From the NCBI GenBank assembly GCA_017942025.1, contig JAGAVH010000011.1:1-60252 (forward strand): a stretch of DNA of 60,252 nt, read 5' to 3'. Positions 35,972-44,923 of this stretch are shown here, piece after piece. Under the pieces are notes generated by a model. It was not told the origin of the DNA. It made no database searches and saw only the letters and a program-made list of their open reading frames with translations. Position 1 is the stretch's first letter. The number at the start of each line of letters is the position of its first letter. Source of the stretch: Ruminiclostridium sp. (GTDB taxonomy: Bacteria; Bacillota; Clostridia; Oscillospirales; Ruminococcaceae). The translations under genes and the position numbers were made by a program.

Positions 35972-36631
35972 TTAATACTCTACGCCGTATGCGGCACGGT
36001 AATCCTTCATTGCTGTAAGATATTCCTTGCCTTCGATTACGCCGTTTTCAATAGCGTCAATGATATCGTTGATGTTAACGATTGAATAAACCTTAACGCC
36101 GAACTCCTTATCTGCGGACTGTACAGCACTCATATCACTGTCAAGAGCCTTTTCCATACGGTCAACTGTAATAACCATAGCAGTAATATTTACATCAGCC
36201 GCACCCTTTAACTTGGGAAGTACTTCTCTGAGCGCCTTACCTGATGTCATAACGTCTTCGATAATAACAACCTTATCACCGTCAGCAAGCTGCTTGCCTA
36301 CGAACATACCGCCTTCGCCGTGATCCTTTACTTCTTTTCTGTCAAAGCAATAGCTTGTATCTGTGCCGAACTTGTTGAATAATGCAACGCAAGCGCTTAC
36401 GGAAAGAGGAATGCCCTTGTACGCAGGTCCGAAAAGAACATCAGCTTCAATACCGTTTGCATTGATGCATTCTGCATAGAATTCGCCGAGTCTTGCAAGC
36501 TGTGCGCCTGTCTTGTAATTGCCTGTATTGATAAAGTAGGGAGCCTTTCGTCCGCTCTTCAGAGTAAACTCACCAAATGTAAGAACTCCGCTATCTACCA
36601 TAAATTTGATAAAGCTTTCTTTATAAGTCAT
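35972..36631 (-). CDS. pyrE: Orotate phosphoribosyltransferase
   Basis: Converts orotate and PRPP to OMP in pyrimidine synthesis. The 219-aa protein contains FTLKSGRKAPYFINTG, GPAYKGIPL and the PRPP-binding motif VVIIEDVMTSGKALRE. Start ATG 36631 has GAAAGGG upstream; the frame from 36709 lacks a ribosome-binding site and begins before the promoter's likely start point. It is a single-gene unit with its own promoter. Confidence 0.95.
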   Translation of the reverse strand: MTYKESFIKFMVDSGVLTFGEFTLKSGRKAPYFINTGNYKTGAQLARLGEFYAECINANGIEADVLFGPAYKGIPLSVSACVALFNKFGTDTSYCFDRKEVKDHGEGGMFVGKQLADGDKVVIIEDVMTSGKALREVLPKLKGAADVNITAMVITVDRMEKALDSDMSAVQSADKEFGVKVYSIVNINDIIDAIENGVIEGKEYLTAMKDYRAAYGVEY

Positions 36632-36680
36632 TTTAATACCCTTTCTCACATCTGTGAAATACTCAAACTTAACGCTATAT

Positions 36681-36709
36681 ATTTTACCATATAAAAAGAA
36701 AAAAGTCAA
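36681..36709 (-). promoter_or_regulatory. pyrE promoter
   Basis: Minus strand TTGACT (36709-36704), 17-base spacer, TAAAAT (36686-36681), about 50 bases before the ATG. Confidence 0.75.
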
Positions 36710-36785
36710 GGATTTAAAAGAAATTCATAGATTTACTTATATTTACATTTGATTTAGGCGTCACTTTATGGTACAATTATATTAT

Positions 36786-36983
36786 AAGAACCACACGCCG
36801 TTCCCGAAATCAAAGATTTCGACGGCTGAGTGAACCTTGATGCTCCTTCGGCGCATTAAGAACCACACGCCGTTCCCGAAATCAAAGATTTCGACGACTG
36901 AGTGAACCTTGATGCTCCTTCGGCGCATTAAGAACCACACGCCGTTCCCGAAATCAAAGATTTCGACGGCTGAGTGAACCTTG
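36786..36983. repeat. Three tandem 72-bp repeats (third partial)
   Basis: AAGAACCACACGCCGTTCCC starts at 36786, 36858 and 36930, a 72-bp period. Each unit holds the hairpin CGAAATC-AAA-GATTTCG and ends TGATGCTCCTTCGGCGCATT; the third stops at about 36983. Copies differ by a single base (GACGGC against GACGAC). An 87-aa frame on the minus strand is only a product of the period being a multiple of three. Confidence 0.9.
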
Positions 36984-37060
36984 TTATATATGTTTGCGCT
37001 TCGCTCCTGCAACCTATCGGTTGCTTTATGGGAACAAGTTCCCATAACATATATTATTAC
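36984..37060. repeat. Palindromic sequence before the Y-family polymerase
   Basis: Nested inverted repeats: outer TATATATG / CATATATTA, with inner GCAACC-TAT-CGGTTGC and ATGGGAA-CAAG-TTCCCAT. It ends about 10 bases before the polymerase ribosome-binding site and could affect its expression. Confidence 0.6.
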
Positions 37061-37080
37061 AAGTAGAAAGGAGTTCAGCT

Positions 37081-38610
37081 ATGAACAAAAACGAACAATT
37101 CTATATTGCCATAGACCTGAAGTCCTTTTTTGCTTCGGTTGAATGTATCGAACGAGGACTTGATCCTCTTACGACAAATCTTGTAGTAGCAGATAACACC
37201 AGAACGGAAAAAACGATATGTCTTGCCGTATCCCCTTCTCTTAAATCCTATAAAATCGGCGGCAGAGCAAGACTTTATGAGGTAGTGCAAAGAGTAAAGG
37301 AAGTCAACAAGCAACGCATTTTAAATGCTCCTGATAACGCATTTACGGGTAGTTCTTATCACAATCCCGATATAATAAGCAATCCTTCTCTGGAACTCGA
37401 TTATATAGTAGCGCCTCCGCAGATGGCAAAGTATATGAAAACAAGTACACAGATATACAATGTTTATCTGAAATATATTGCTCCTGAAGATATCCACGTT
37501 TACTCAATAGACGAGGTTTTTATTGACGCTACCCATTACCTCAAGACCTACGGACTTTCTGCAAGAGAGCTTGCAATGAAAATGATACAGGATGTCCTTG
37601 CCAAAACGGGAATAACAGCCACAGCGGGAATCGGAACTAATCTTTATCTTGCAAAAATCGCAATGGATATAGTAGCAAAGAAAATGCCTGCAGATGAAAA
37701 CGGAGTGAGAATAGCCGAGCTTGATGAGATGAGCTACAGAAAAGAATTATGGTCGCATACTCCTATTACAGATTTCTGGAGAATCGGAAAAGGATATGCC
37801 ACAAAGCTACACGAACGTGGTATATTTACTATGGGCGATATTGCAAGATGCTCCCTCGGCGGTAGTAACAGCTACTACAACGAAGATTTGCTTTATAATC
37901 TCTTCGGAATCAACGCGGAATTACTGATAGATCACGCCTGGGGCTATGAGCCTTGTACTATGGCTGATATAAAGGCTTTCAAGCCCGAAAGAAACAGCAT
38001 CAGTACCGGGCAGGTATTGCAGACTCCCTATACCGCAGAAAAAGGCAGACTGATAGTAAGAGAAATGACCGAATTACTGACACTCGACCTTGTTGATAAA
38101 GGGCTCGTCACAGACCAGATGGTGCTGACAGTAGGCTATGATATAGAAAACCTTGAAGTCGTAAACGGGAAAAAGCGATACAAGGGCGAACTTACCACCG
38201 ATATGTACGGCAGAAAGCTCCCGAAATCGGCGCACGGCTCAATCAATCTTGGTAAAATGACATCCTCTTCCAGAGTAATCATAAACGCAGTAACAGAGCT
38301 TTATGACAGAATTGTGGATAAGAATCTGACTGTCCGCAGAATGTATGTTGTTGCAAACAACATAATTTACGAAAGCGACGTAACAGAGGAAGAAAAGGAT
38401 ATTCAATGCGACCTGTTCACCGACTACAACGAATTATCGCAAAAGGAGAGCGAAGAAAAAGCCGAGCTGGAAAAAGAAAAGCAGATTCAGAAGGCGGTTA
38501 TAAAAATAAAAAAGAGATTTGGCAAAAATGCGGTTTTAAAGGGAATGAATTTAGAAGAAGGCGCTACCACCATTGAAAGAAACGGTCAGGTAGGCGGTCA
38601 CAAGGCATAA
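37081..38610 (+). CDS. Y-family DNA polymerase (UmuC/UvrX type)
   Basis: A 509-aa translesion polymerase. The catalytic motifs are YIAIDLKSFFASVE (about 8-21) and VYSIDEVFID (about 140-149); TATAGIGTNLYLAKIAMDI is the palm/thumb helix-hairpin-helix region. The finger region has VVADNTRTEKTI in place of the DinB sequence, as in UvrX/YqjW. GAAAGGAG precedes the ATG. The following YolD-like gene is the standard partner on Firmicutes chromosomes and mobile elements. Confidence 0.92.
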   Translation: MNKNEQFYIAIDLKSFFASVECIERGLDPLTTNLVVADNTRTEKTICLAVSPSLKSYKIGGRARLYEVVQRVKEVNKQRILNAPDNAFTGSSYHNPDIISNPSLELDYIVAPPQMAKYMKTSTQIYNVYLKYIAPEDIHVYSIDEVFIDATHYLKTYGLSARELAMKMIQDVLAKTGITATAGIGTNLYLAKIAMDIVAKKMPADENGVRIAELDEMSYRKELWSHTPITDFWRIGKGYATKLHERGIFTMGDIARCSLGGSNSYYNEDLLYNLFGINAELLIDHAWGYEPCTMADIKAFKPERNSISTGQVLQTPYTAEKGRLIVREMTELLTLDLVDKGLVTDQMVLTVGYDIENLEVVNGKKRYKGELTTDMYGRKLPKSAHGSINLGKMTSSSRVIINAVTELYDRIVDKNLTVRRMYVVANNIIYESDVTEEEKDIQCDLFTDYNELSQKESEEKAELEKEKQIQKAVIKIKKRFGKNAVLKGMNLEEGATTIERNGQVGGHKA

Positions 38611-38623
38611 AGGAGGTATTTGT

Positions 38624-39052
38624 ACGGAAAACAGAAATTATGACGATATTATAAATCTGCCACGCCCCGTATCAAAAAGACATACCCCTATGTCACGGCT
38701 TGCAAGAGCAGGACAATTTGCGCCCTTTGCGGCACTCACAGGTCATGATGCGGCTATAAAGGAAACTGCAAGGCTCACCGACAGAAAGCTTACTCTGAAC
38801 GAGGACGAACAAAGAGAGCTTAATGAAAGACTTCAGATATTGATAGAAAATTCAAAGGAGAAGCCTTTGGTTTCAGTCAATTATTTCATCCCCGATGAAA
38901 AAAAGCAAGGTGGAAGATACGACGTATATACGGGAAATATCCGCAAGGTTGATGACGGGGAATTCTGTGTGATATTCACCGACGGAACAAAAATCGCAAT
39001 TTCAGATATATATAGCATTGAGGGAGAAATATTTGACTTTATCGAGATATAA
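38624..39052 (+). CDS. YolD-like family protein with apparent ACG start
   Basis: Partner of the upstream Y-family polymerase. The frame contains NRNYDDIINLPRPVSKRHTP and MSRLARAGQFAPFAALTGHD, the YolD signature. The first ATG (38690) lies inside that conserved block. The only codon placed properly after AGGAGG (38611-38616, 7-base gap) is ACG at 38624, giving 142 aa. Either a rare non-AUG start is used or the base call differs from ATG. Function of the family is unclear. Confidence 0.82.
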   Translation, partial: TENRNYDDIINLPRPVSKRHTPMSRLARAGQFAPFAALTGHDAAIKETARLTDRKLTLNEDEQRELNERLQILIENSKEKPLVSVNYFIPDEKKQGGRYDVYTGNIRKVDDGEFCVIFTDGTKIAISDIYSIEGEIFDFIEI

Positions 39053-39057
39053 AAGCA

Positions 39058-39090
39058 AGCAGTACTGCAACAAAGCGATACTGCTTTTCC
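39058..39090. terminator. Terminator between the YolD-like and HAD genes
   Basis: AGCAGTA (39058-39064) pairs with TACTGCT (39079-39085), followed by TTTCC. The two genes converge on it. Confidence 0.55.
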
Positions 39091-39096
39091 ATATAT

Positions 39097-39732
39097 TCAG
39101 AGTAATATATCTAAAATATCCACCAAGCTGTCGACTGTGTAATCCGCCTGCTGAATTTCACTCGCAGGCTTCTGATATACGGCAAAATCCTGCTTAACCC
39201 ATATTGTTTTCATTCCAAGCTTATTTGCGGGCTCTACATCATTATCTATTCTATCACCTATCATAACTGCATTTTCAGGAAGACAATCCGCACGACTTAA
39301 CGCCCGCAGGAATATTTCACTATCAGGCTTTGCAACCCCTTCTTCTGCCGAAGATAGTACAAGTCCGATGTATTTCATAAAACCCCAGTCTTCAAGGCGT
39401 TTTTCTGTACCCGACGATTGATTGGCTATTACACCGATTTTGTAGCCTTTTTCAAAAAGAGATTTCAGAACAAATTCAGCGTCTTTATAAGGCTTTTCAT
39501 CCTCTTTGTGCCACGGAGTTTTGATAAGTCTGAAGAATTTAAGAGCTTCAACATCTCCCTTCAGATTTTGTTTTGCAAAGAATATTCTCTTTTCGTTGAG
39601 CTGTTCAAAGGTAATATCAGTACCTTCAATAGCATCACGGATGCGATGATTATAACACTCCGTTTCATCGATAAGAGTAGAGCCTATGTCAAAGAACAAC
39701 CATTCTATACTATCCATACTGCCACCATCCAT
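39097..39732 (-). CDS. HAD-superfamily hydrolase (YjjG-like)
   Basis: A 211-aa phosphatase-type HAD. Motif I is FFDIGSTL with Gly in place of the second Asp; motif II is VIANQSS; motif IV is MIGDRIDNDVEPANKLGMKT. The missing second Asp suggests an altered activity, though several related HADs share it. ATG 39732 and ATG 39717 are both possible starts. Five bases after the patatin stop. Confidence 0.85.
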   Translation of the reverse strand: MDGGSMDSIEWLFFDIGSTLIDETECYNHRIRDAIEGTDITFEQLNEKRIFFAKQNLKGDVEALKFFRLIKTPWHKEDEKPYKDAEFVLKSLFEKGYKIGVIANQSSGTEKRLEDWGFMKYIGLVLSSAEEGVAKPDSEIFLRALSRADCLPENAVMIGDRIDNDVEPANKLGMKTIWVKQDFAVYQKPASEIQQADYTVDSLVDILDILL

Positions 39733-39737
39733 ATTTA

Positions 39738-40586
39738 CTATATTCCAAGATACTCCCTGATCTTCGGAAGCATTTTGGTAGCTACTTCTCTTCCCTTTTC
39801 GTAAACTCTGCGAAGCTCCTCGGGATCTTTTTCCGTTCTTTTGATTTTCAAGTCCTCATCAGGTCGGATAACGAGTATCTCGCCTACCGTTTCCTTCTGC
39901 TTTACGTAATCTGTAGTTTCGTTATATACGATATGGCGCTTTTTCATAGCATCAACTATAGCAGGATATTTACGAAGAGCAATTTTCATAAGTCCGATGA
40001 GCTTATTTCTTCCCTTGACATATCCATCTGGCTGGGTAAGTATTACAATATTTCTGTCATAGCCTTTTTCTTCAAAAAATTTAAGTGGGATAGAATCCGA
40101 TATTCCACCGTCGAGAAGCTTATATCCGCCAACCTCAACCACCTGTGATACAAGGGGCATTGAGGCAGATGCTCTTATCCATTGCATACAATCGTTATCA
40201 GCAATGGGACAGCTCTGATATGCCGGCTTGCCGGTTTCAACGTCTGTTGCTACAACGTAGAATTCCAGCGGATTTTCTTCATAAGCCTTTACATCAAACA
40301 AATCAAGCTCAAAGGGTAGCTCTCTGTAGCAAAAATCATTGCCGTACATATCTCCCGTATGTATAAAAGACCACATACTGCAAAAGCGCTTGTCTTTTGA
40401 ATATTTTGTATTATAACGGATGACTCTCCCTACCTGACGGGATTTTAAATTACAACCAAATGCCGCACCTGCCGATACGCCTACAGCACCATCAAATTCT
40501 ATATTATTCTCCATCAGCACATCTATAACGCCTGCAGTAAAAAATCCACGCATAGCGCCGCCTTCCATAACAAGACCTTTTTTCAT
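39738..40586 (-). CDS. Patatin-like phospholipase
   Basis: A 282-aa protein with the Ser-Asp dyad of patatins: oxyanion motif GGAMRGFFTAGV (about 9-20), nucleophile GVSAG (about 39-43) and LLDGGISDSIPL. It resembles the YjjU-type bacterial proteins. It probably shares a transcript with the HAD gene. Substrate not readable. Confidence 0.92.
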   Translation of the reverse strand: MKKGLVMEGGAMRGFFTAGVIDVLMENNIEFDGAVGVSAGAAFGCNLKSRQVGRVIRYNTKYSKDKRFCSMWSFIHTGDMYGNDFCYRELPFELDLFDVKAYEENPLEFYVVATDVETGKPAYQSCPIADNDCMQWIRASASMPLVSQVVEVGGYKLLDGGISDSIPLKFFEEKGYDRNIVILTQPDGYVKGRNKLIGLMKIALRKYPAIVDAMKKRHIVYNETTDYVKQKETVGEILVIRPDEDLKIKRTEKDPEELRRVYEKGREVATKMLPKIREYLGI

Positions 40587-40702
40587 GTAATCATCTCCTA
40601 ATAAATGCTGATTCTATTTTATCACAAAGTTGTTGAATAATCAACAGCATCCTTGCTATTTTTTTGTTTTTATGATATAATCTATTAAAAGAGGTGAACA
40701 AC

Positions 40703-41413
40703 TTGACCTTACAAGAAATAATAAACGATAGCGAATCAATAGTTTTCTTCGGAGGCGCAGGAGTATCAACAGAAAGCGGCATCCCCGATTTCCGTTCTAC
40801 AGACGGACTTTATAATCAGAAATACGATTTTCCTCCTGAAACAATACTGTCACACAGATATTTTGTAACTCATACAGCAGATTTCTATAAATTCTATCGT
40901 GATAAGATGATTTATTCTGACGCCAAGCCTAATAAGGCGCATATAGCTTTAGCAAAGCTTGAACAGTCAGGAAAGCTGAAGGCGGTAATAACACAGAATA
41001 TTGACAATCTGCATCAGAAAGCAGGCAGTAAAACAGTTTACGAGCTTCACGGCAGTGTTTACAGGAATTACTGTATGGACTGCAAAAAGGCTTATGGTAT
41101 AGAAAAAATACTGAACAGCACAGGCGTACCGACGTGTGAATGCGGCGGTATAATAAAACCGGATGTAGTGCTGTATGAAGAGAATCTGAACGAGGATGTA
41201 ATAAGCGGCGCTGTAAACGCTATAAGCAACTGCGATACTCTTATTATAGCAGGCACTTCTCTTACGGTTTACCCTGCCGCAGGCTTTGTGGGATACTTCA
41301 AGGGTCGCCATCTTGTTCTGATAAACAGAGATAAAACCAGCTACGATAAATACGCCGAGCTTGTCATAAGAGAAAAGGTCGGCGAGGTGCTTGGGGAGAT
41401 TGTGGTAGAATAG
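40703..41413 (+). CDS. NAD-dependent protein deacylase (sirtuin)
   Basis: A 236-aa Sir2 protein. FFGGAGVSTESGIPDFRS (about 15-32) binds NAD, TQNIDNLHQKAG holds the catalytic His, and four Cys (CMDC ... CECG) form the zinc site. Start TTG 40703 is preferred because AGAGGTG lies just upstream; GTG 40694 overlaps that ribosome-binding site. Confidence 0.94.
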   Translation: MTLQEIINDSESIVFFGGAGVSTESGIPDFRSTDGLYNQKYDFPPETILSHRYFVTHTADFYKFYRDKMIYSDAKPNKAHIALAKLEQSGKLKAVITQNIDNLHQKAGSKTVYELHGSVYRNYCMDCKKAYGIEKILNSTGVPTCECGGIIKPDVVLYEENLNEDVISGAVNAISNCDTLIIAGTSLTVYPAAGFVGYFKGRHLVLINRDKTSYDKYAELVIREKVGEVLGEIVVE

Positions 41414-41441
41414 GTAAGTATAAGCTTATGGGGTTAATTAT

Positions 41442-41852
41442 ATGAAAAGATACGATATTACTGAAAAGGATAAAGAGCTTATAGAACAAGCTCTTGAAAC
41501 CTTATCGAAAAATTTTGATGACGGCATATACAATCACACCGTTGGATGTGCTGTTTTGTGCAAAAACGGAAACGTGTACAAAGGTGTAAACTGCGACGGC
41601 ATCCATGGTTCATGTGCAGAATACATCACCATTGGCATTGCTATATCAAACGGTGAACGTGAATTTGATACTATCGTTGCAGTTCACGAAAAACACCTGA
41701 ATTGCGTTATCCCGCCTTGCGGAAATTGTCGGCAGATGCTTTTTGAATATTGTCCCGACGTTAAGGTAATTGTCAACGATGAAAATGGTAAATTAATCAA
41801 AGTAAAGGCAAAAGATTTATTGCCTTTTGCATGGCAAACCGTTATATGCTGA
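41442..41852 (+). CDS. Cytidine deaminase-like protein (blasticidin-S deaminase type)
   Basis: A 136-aa zinc deaminase: CAEYITIG supplies the catalytic Glu with a Cys ligand in place of the usual His, and PPCGNCRQML supplies the other two Cys. This pattern fits the tetrameric cytidine/blasticidin S deaminase group. It lies 29 bases after the sirtuin gene. Confidence 0.88.
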   Translation: MKRYDITEKDKELIEQALETLSKNFDDGIYNHTVGCAVLCKNGNVYKGVNCDGIHGSCAEYITIGIAISNGEREFDTIVAVHEKHLNCVIPPCGNCRQMLFEYCPDVKVIVNDENGKLIKVKAKDLLPFAWQTVIC

Positions 41853-41874
41853 ATTTATAATGGAGGAATAACGA

Positions 41875-42468
41875 ATGGATAAAATAAGCATTTCACCTGA
41901 ATGGGTGTTCAGCCCACAGCCTATGTACCTCATAGGGACTAAAAACGAAGACGGAACTCCGAACTTCTGCATTATCACCTGGCTGGGATTTTCATTTGAT
42001 AATGGTCCGCATATTATGATGACAGTCGGCGGAACAAAGCTGACAAAAACAAACATACTACGTGAAAAAAAGTTCTCTGCAAATATGATTACTGAGGACA
42101 ACCTTTGGTTAGCGGATTATTTCGGCAATACCAACGGTGAAGACGGAAAGAAGGACGCTGTTGCGTATAGCTACAAGCAAGGCGAACTTGTAGACGTCCC
42201 TATACTGAATGAATGCCATTGGTCATACGAATGTGAAGTTACAAGAGTAATTGAACTTAATGGCGCTCATTTGTTTCTCGCGGCTATCAGAAACATACAA
42301 ATAGACAAAAATTATTCTGATATGGATATGAAGAAAATAGATTTAACTAAAATCAGACCTGCCATATACGCTCCATACAATTATTTTTCTATAAAAGAAA
42401 AACTCGGAGAAATGGGCGAATGGAAAAAACATTTAGCGGATATGCAGAATTCAGGAGTCGTCGTATGA
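41875..42468 (+). CDS. Flavin reductase-like domain protein (flavoredoxin family)
   Basis: A 197-aa FMN-binding split-barrel protein. FSPQPMYLIGTKNEDGTPNF and TKTNILREKKFSANMI resemble flavoredoxin and related Firmicutes proteins. ATG start with GGAGG upstream. It overlaps the next gene at an ATGA junction. Confidence 0.88.
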   Translation: MDKISISPEWVFSPQPMYLIGTKNEDGTPNFCIITWLGFSFDNGPHIMMTVGGTKLTKTNILREKKFSANMITEDNLWLADYFGNTNGEDGKKDAVAYSYKQGELVDVPILNECHWSYECEVTRVIELNGAHLFLAAIRNIQIDKNYSDMDMKKIDLTKIRPAIYAPYNYFSIKEKLGEMGEWKKHLADMQNSGVVV

Positions 42469-42758
42469 GCAATATTGTTGATTTCGCAAAAATTACTGCT
42501 TGTGGAGAAAACTGCACCGGATGTGTTAAAAAACGTGATGGCATATGTCAGGGATGCATAGAATCCGATGGACATTGCATTGAGTGGTTAGAATCAGACG
42601 GTTGTCCGATACATAAATGTACAAGAAAACATAGTGTACAGTTCTGCGGTTTATGTAGTGAATTTCCGTGTGAATGGCTTATTAATAAGGTTTTCTGGAA
42701 GCAAAACATAGTCGAAGAACTGACAAAGCTTGCAGAATTATACCACAAACAAAGTTAA
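42465..42758 (+). CDS. DUF3795-type cysteine-rich protein
   Basis: A 97-aa protein with at least ten cysteines: ACGENCTGC, GICQGC, HCIEW, GCPIHKC, FCGLCSEFPC. The pattern GLCxxFPC is typical of DUF3795 proteins, probably metal-binding. Start ATG 42465 overlaps the preceding stop, indicating coupled translation with the flavin reductase-like gene. Confidence 0.88.
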   Translation: MSNIVDFAKITACGENCTGCVKKRDGICQGCIESDGHCIEWLESDGCPIHKCTRKHSVQFCGLCSEFPCEWLINKVFWKQNIVEELTKLAELYHKQS

Positions 42759-42765
42759 CAAAATC

Positions 42766-43053
42766 AGCGATACAGAAAACTGTATCGCTCAGCGTGTAGA
42801 CAAAGTCTTGTCTACACGCTGTCAGACGATGAAAAACGCACGCAGACGAGGAAACTGACGCTGTCGGCGTACGATGGTACGGCAAGCGTCAGTTGACGAA
42901 GTAAGCAAAAATGCTTTAGGGAAGCCGTTTTCGGCTTCCCTAAACTTTTTGTATCACATATTTATATGCTCGCAAGATAAGTACAAAATTTTACGCATTT
43001 TTGCGGTGCGTGAGTTTGTCTTCAGTCTGAGCGATACAGAAAACTGTATCGCT
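42766..43053. repeat. Hairpin-dense intergenic region with a perfect 24-bp repeat
   Basis: AGCGATACAGAAAACTGTATCGCT, itself a hairpin, occurs at 42766-42789 and again at 43030-43053. Between them are further hairpins: GCGTGTAGACAAAG / CTTGTCTACACGC (about 42791-42820), ACTGACGCT ... AGCGTCAGT (about 42855-42894), and TTTAGGGAAGCCG / CGGCTTCCCTAAA (42913-42942). No gene is visible. It separates the convergent DUF3795 and oxidoreductase genes. Confidence 0.85.
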
Positions 43054-43060
43054 GTTATTT

Positions 43061-44044
43061 TTATTCACCGTCAAATCTGAGTCCCCACTGCTTACGGCAT
43101 TCATCCATAATCTTCATTGTAGCTGTGGTATGATAAAGAGAATTTATATTGCTCTGCTTTTTGCCCTGCTTCAAGCACTCATGCACTTCCATAATCTCGA
43201 ATTCATATCCGTTTTTAAGATGAGGTTTCTTGAAATGCTCTAAAAGGTGTCCATCGTCATCATAAAGCATAACCTCATCTGTGCAGAAGAACCAGTTTCC
43301 AAAACGAATTCTACCCTTATCACCGATTACAAATGCGGGATTCTGACATTCTATATCAAAGCCGGCTGTAAGATGTGCAAAGCTATCATCATATTTCAGG
43401 ATTATTGATGCATCGAAATCAACGCCGCTTTTTCCAATATAAGCATTACTGATTATATCCTCAGGCTCATAGCCTAAAAACTCGCAGGCTAATGTTATGG
43501 GATATACGCCTAAATCAAGAAGACATCCGCCACCGAGGGAGCTTTTGAAAAGTCTGTCCTCCGCATTGAAGGGGCAAAGATTAGAAAAGTCGCACTTTAT
43601 CATTTTGGGGATTCCTATTCTACCATCCTTTACCCACTCTTTTGCTTTAAGAAAAGCAGGGAGAAATTTCATCCACATAGCTTCCATAAAGAAAACATTC
43701 TGCTTTTCCGCTATATCAATAAGCTCGGCAAGCTGTGATCCGTTCAAAGTTATAGTCTTTTCGCACAGAACGTTCTTGCCGTTTAAAAGACACATTTTAG
43801 CCTGTTCATAATGCTGTGCCATAGGAGATGCAATATAGATAACGTCTACATTTTCGTCATCTGCCAGCATCCCGTAATCACCATAGTATTTTTTTACACC
43901 GAATTTTTCAGCAAATGCCTTTGCCCTGTCTTCATCTCTTGATGCACAGGCGTAAAGCTCTGCATCCTCCACATAGTTTACTGCGTCGGCAAAGGTAGCG
44001 GCAATTCTGCCGGTCGCCATAATACCCCATCTTATCTTGTCCAT
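43061..44044 (-). CDS. Gfo/Idh/MocA family oxidoreductase
   Basis: A 327-aa NAD(P)-dependent sugar-type oxidoreductase. The N-terminal Rossmann motif is GIMATGRIAATFADA (about 7-21), with the conserved CEKTITLN near residue 94. The C-terminal domain includes GGGCLLDLGVYPI. Such enzymes act on sugars, inositols or dihydrodiols; the substrate cannot be read here. Confidence 0.92.
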   Translation of the reverse strand: MDKIRWGIMATGRIAATFADAVNYVEDAELYACASRDEDRAKAFAEKFGVKKYYGDYGMLADDENVDVIYIASPMAQHYEQAKMCLLNGKNVLCEKTITLNGSQLAELIDIAEKQNVFFMEAMWMKFLPAFLKAKEWVKDGRIGIPKMIKCDFSNLCPFNAEDRLFKSSLGGGCLLDLGVYPITLACEFLGYEPEDIISNAYIGKSGVDFDASIILKYDDSFAHLTAGFDIECQNPAFVIGDKGRIRFGNWFFCTDEVMLYDDDGHLLEHFKKPHLKNGYEFEIMEVHECLKQGKKQSNINSLYHTTATMKIMDECRKQWGLRFDGE

Positions 44045-44086
44045 ATTCTGCTATTCCTTTCACAAAGTTTTAGTATAACTTCAAAA

Positions 44087-44112
44087 AGTCCTACCGGAAA
44101 CCCGGTAGGACT
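44087..44112 (-). terminator. Terminator after the hibernation factor gene
   Basis: AGTCCTACCGG (44087-44097) pairs with CCGGTAGGACT (44102-44112). On the minus strand it is followed by TTTTTG. Confidence 0.9.
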
Positions 44113-44124
44113 GAGATTCAAATT

Positions 44125-44649
44125 TTAGTTTTCAGAAGGCTCTAAAACAGCATAATTTCCGTCATCACGCTTGTAAACAACGTTAACCTCGCCGTTTTCT
44201 GCATTCTTGAACATAAAGAAGGAGTGACCAACCATATTCATCTGAAGAATAGCTTCATCAACTGTCATAGGCTTGAGGATGAATTTCTTATGCTTTACAA
44301 CCTCAAATTCAACCTGTTCTTCTACAACATCATCAAAGGATTCCTTGATTGTGTTATGAAGCTGTTTTTCAACCTTTGTCTTATTCTTGCGGATCTGTCT
44401 TATGATACGGTCGATTGCTGCATCGAAAGCGTCTGTCTTGTCTGCCGCCTTCTGCTCAGCTCTGAAGATAAGGTTAGCAGTCTTTACAGTAACTTCTGCC
44501 GTAATCATGTTCTTCTGCTCAGTGAGAGTGATCTTACATTCTGCATCGTCAGCGAAAAACTTATCAAGCTTTGCGGCAAGCTTTTCTTCTACATAATCTG
44601 TAAACGCCTGACTGATCTGCATTTTCTTAGCTGTGATGTTCATTCTCAT
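44125..44649 (-). CDS. hpf: Long-form ribosome hibernation promoting factor
   Basis: Dimerises 70S ribosomes into inactive 100S particles in stationary phase. The 174 aa comprise an N-terminal S30AE/YfiA domain (ITAKKMQISQAFTDYVEEKL) and the C-terminal RaiA_C dimerisation domain (KHKKFILKPMTVDEAILQMN, GHSFFMFKNAENGEVNVVYKR). ATG 44649 is chosen as start; ATG 44661 lies directly against the AAAGGA ribosome-binding site. Confidence 0.94.
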   Translation of the reverse strand: MRMNITAKKMQISQAFTDYVEEKLAAKLDKFFADDAECKITLTEQKNMITAEVTVKTANLIFRAEQKAADKTDAFDAAIDRIIRQIRKNKTKVEKQLHNTIKESFDDVVEEQVEFEVVKHKKFILKPMTVDEAILQMNMVGHSFFMFKNAENGEVNVVYKRDDGNYAVLEPSEN

Positions 44650-44717
44650 ATTCTGAATCATTCCTTTCGTCGGTGGCTGTCCACCTTTGGTAAAGCCTTT
44701 TTCTTTGGCTTGACATA

Positions 44718-44746
44718 ATTATAGCACAAATATGTAAAATATACAA
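44718..44746 (-). promoter_or_regulatory. hpf promoter
   Basis: Minus strand TTGTAT (44746-44741), 17-base spacer, TATAAT (44723-44718). The rest of the 341-base gap up to 44990 is A/T-rich and holds only the divergent GH130 promoter. Confidence 0.8.
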
Positions 44747-44923
44747 GTGTTTTTATATAAAAAACTTAAATTTGTCACTTTTGTACAAGTATGTATGTAA
44801 AAAATGTTCAATCGGTTTTTTTACAGGAAAAAGCAACCAAAATAAAGAAACGCTGTAACCATAATTTATTTAGCTAATTTATATAAATTTTTAGGCATTT
44901 TTAACTAAATTCAATTAAAGCAC

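Noticed and set aside
36786-36983. CRISPR array
   Set aside because: The three 72-bp units are directly adjacent with no unique spacers, and there are no cas genes.
36782-37045. An 87-aa minus-strand frame with a 24-residue repeat
   Set aside because: It arises because the 72-bp DNA repeat is a multiple of three. It has no ribosome-binding site and no known repeat protein pattern.
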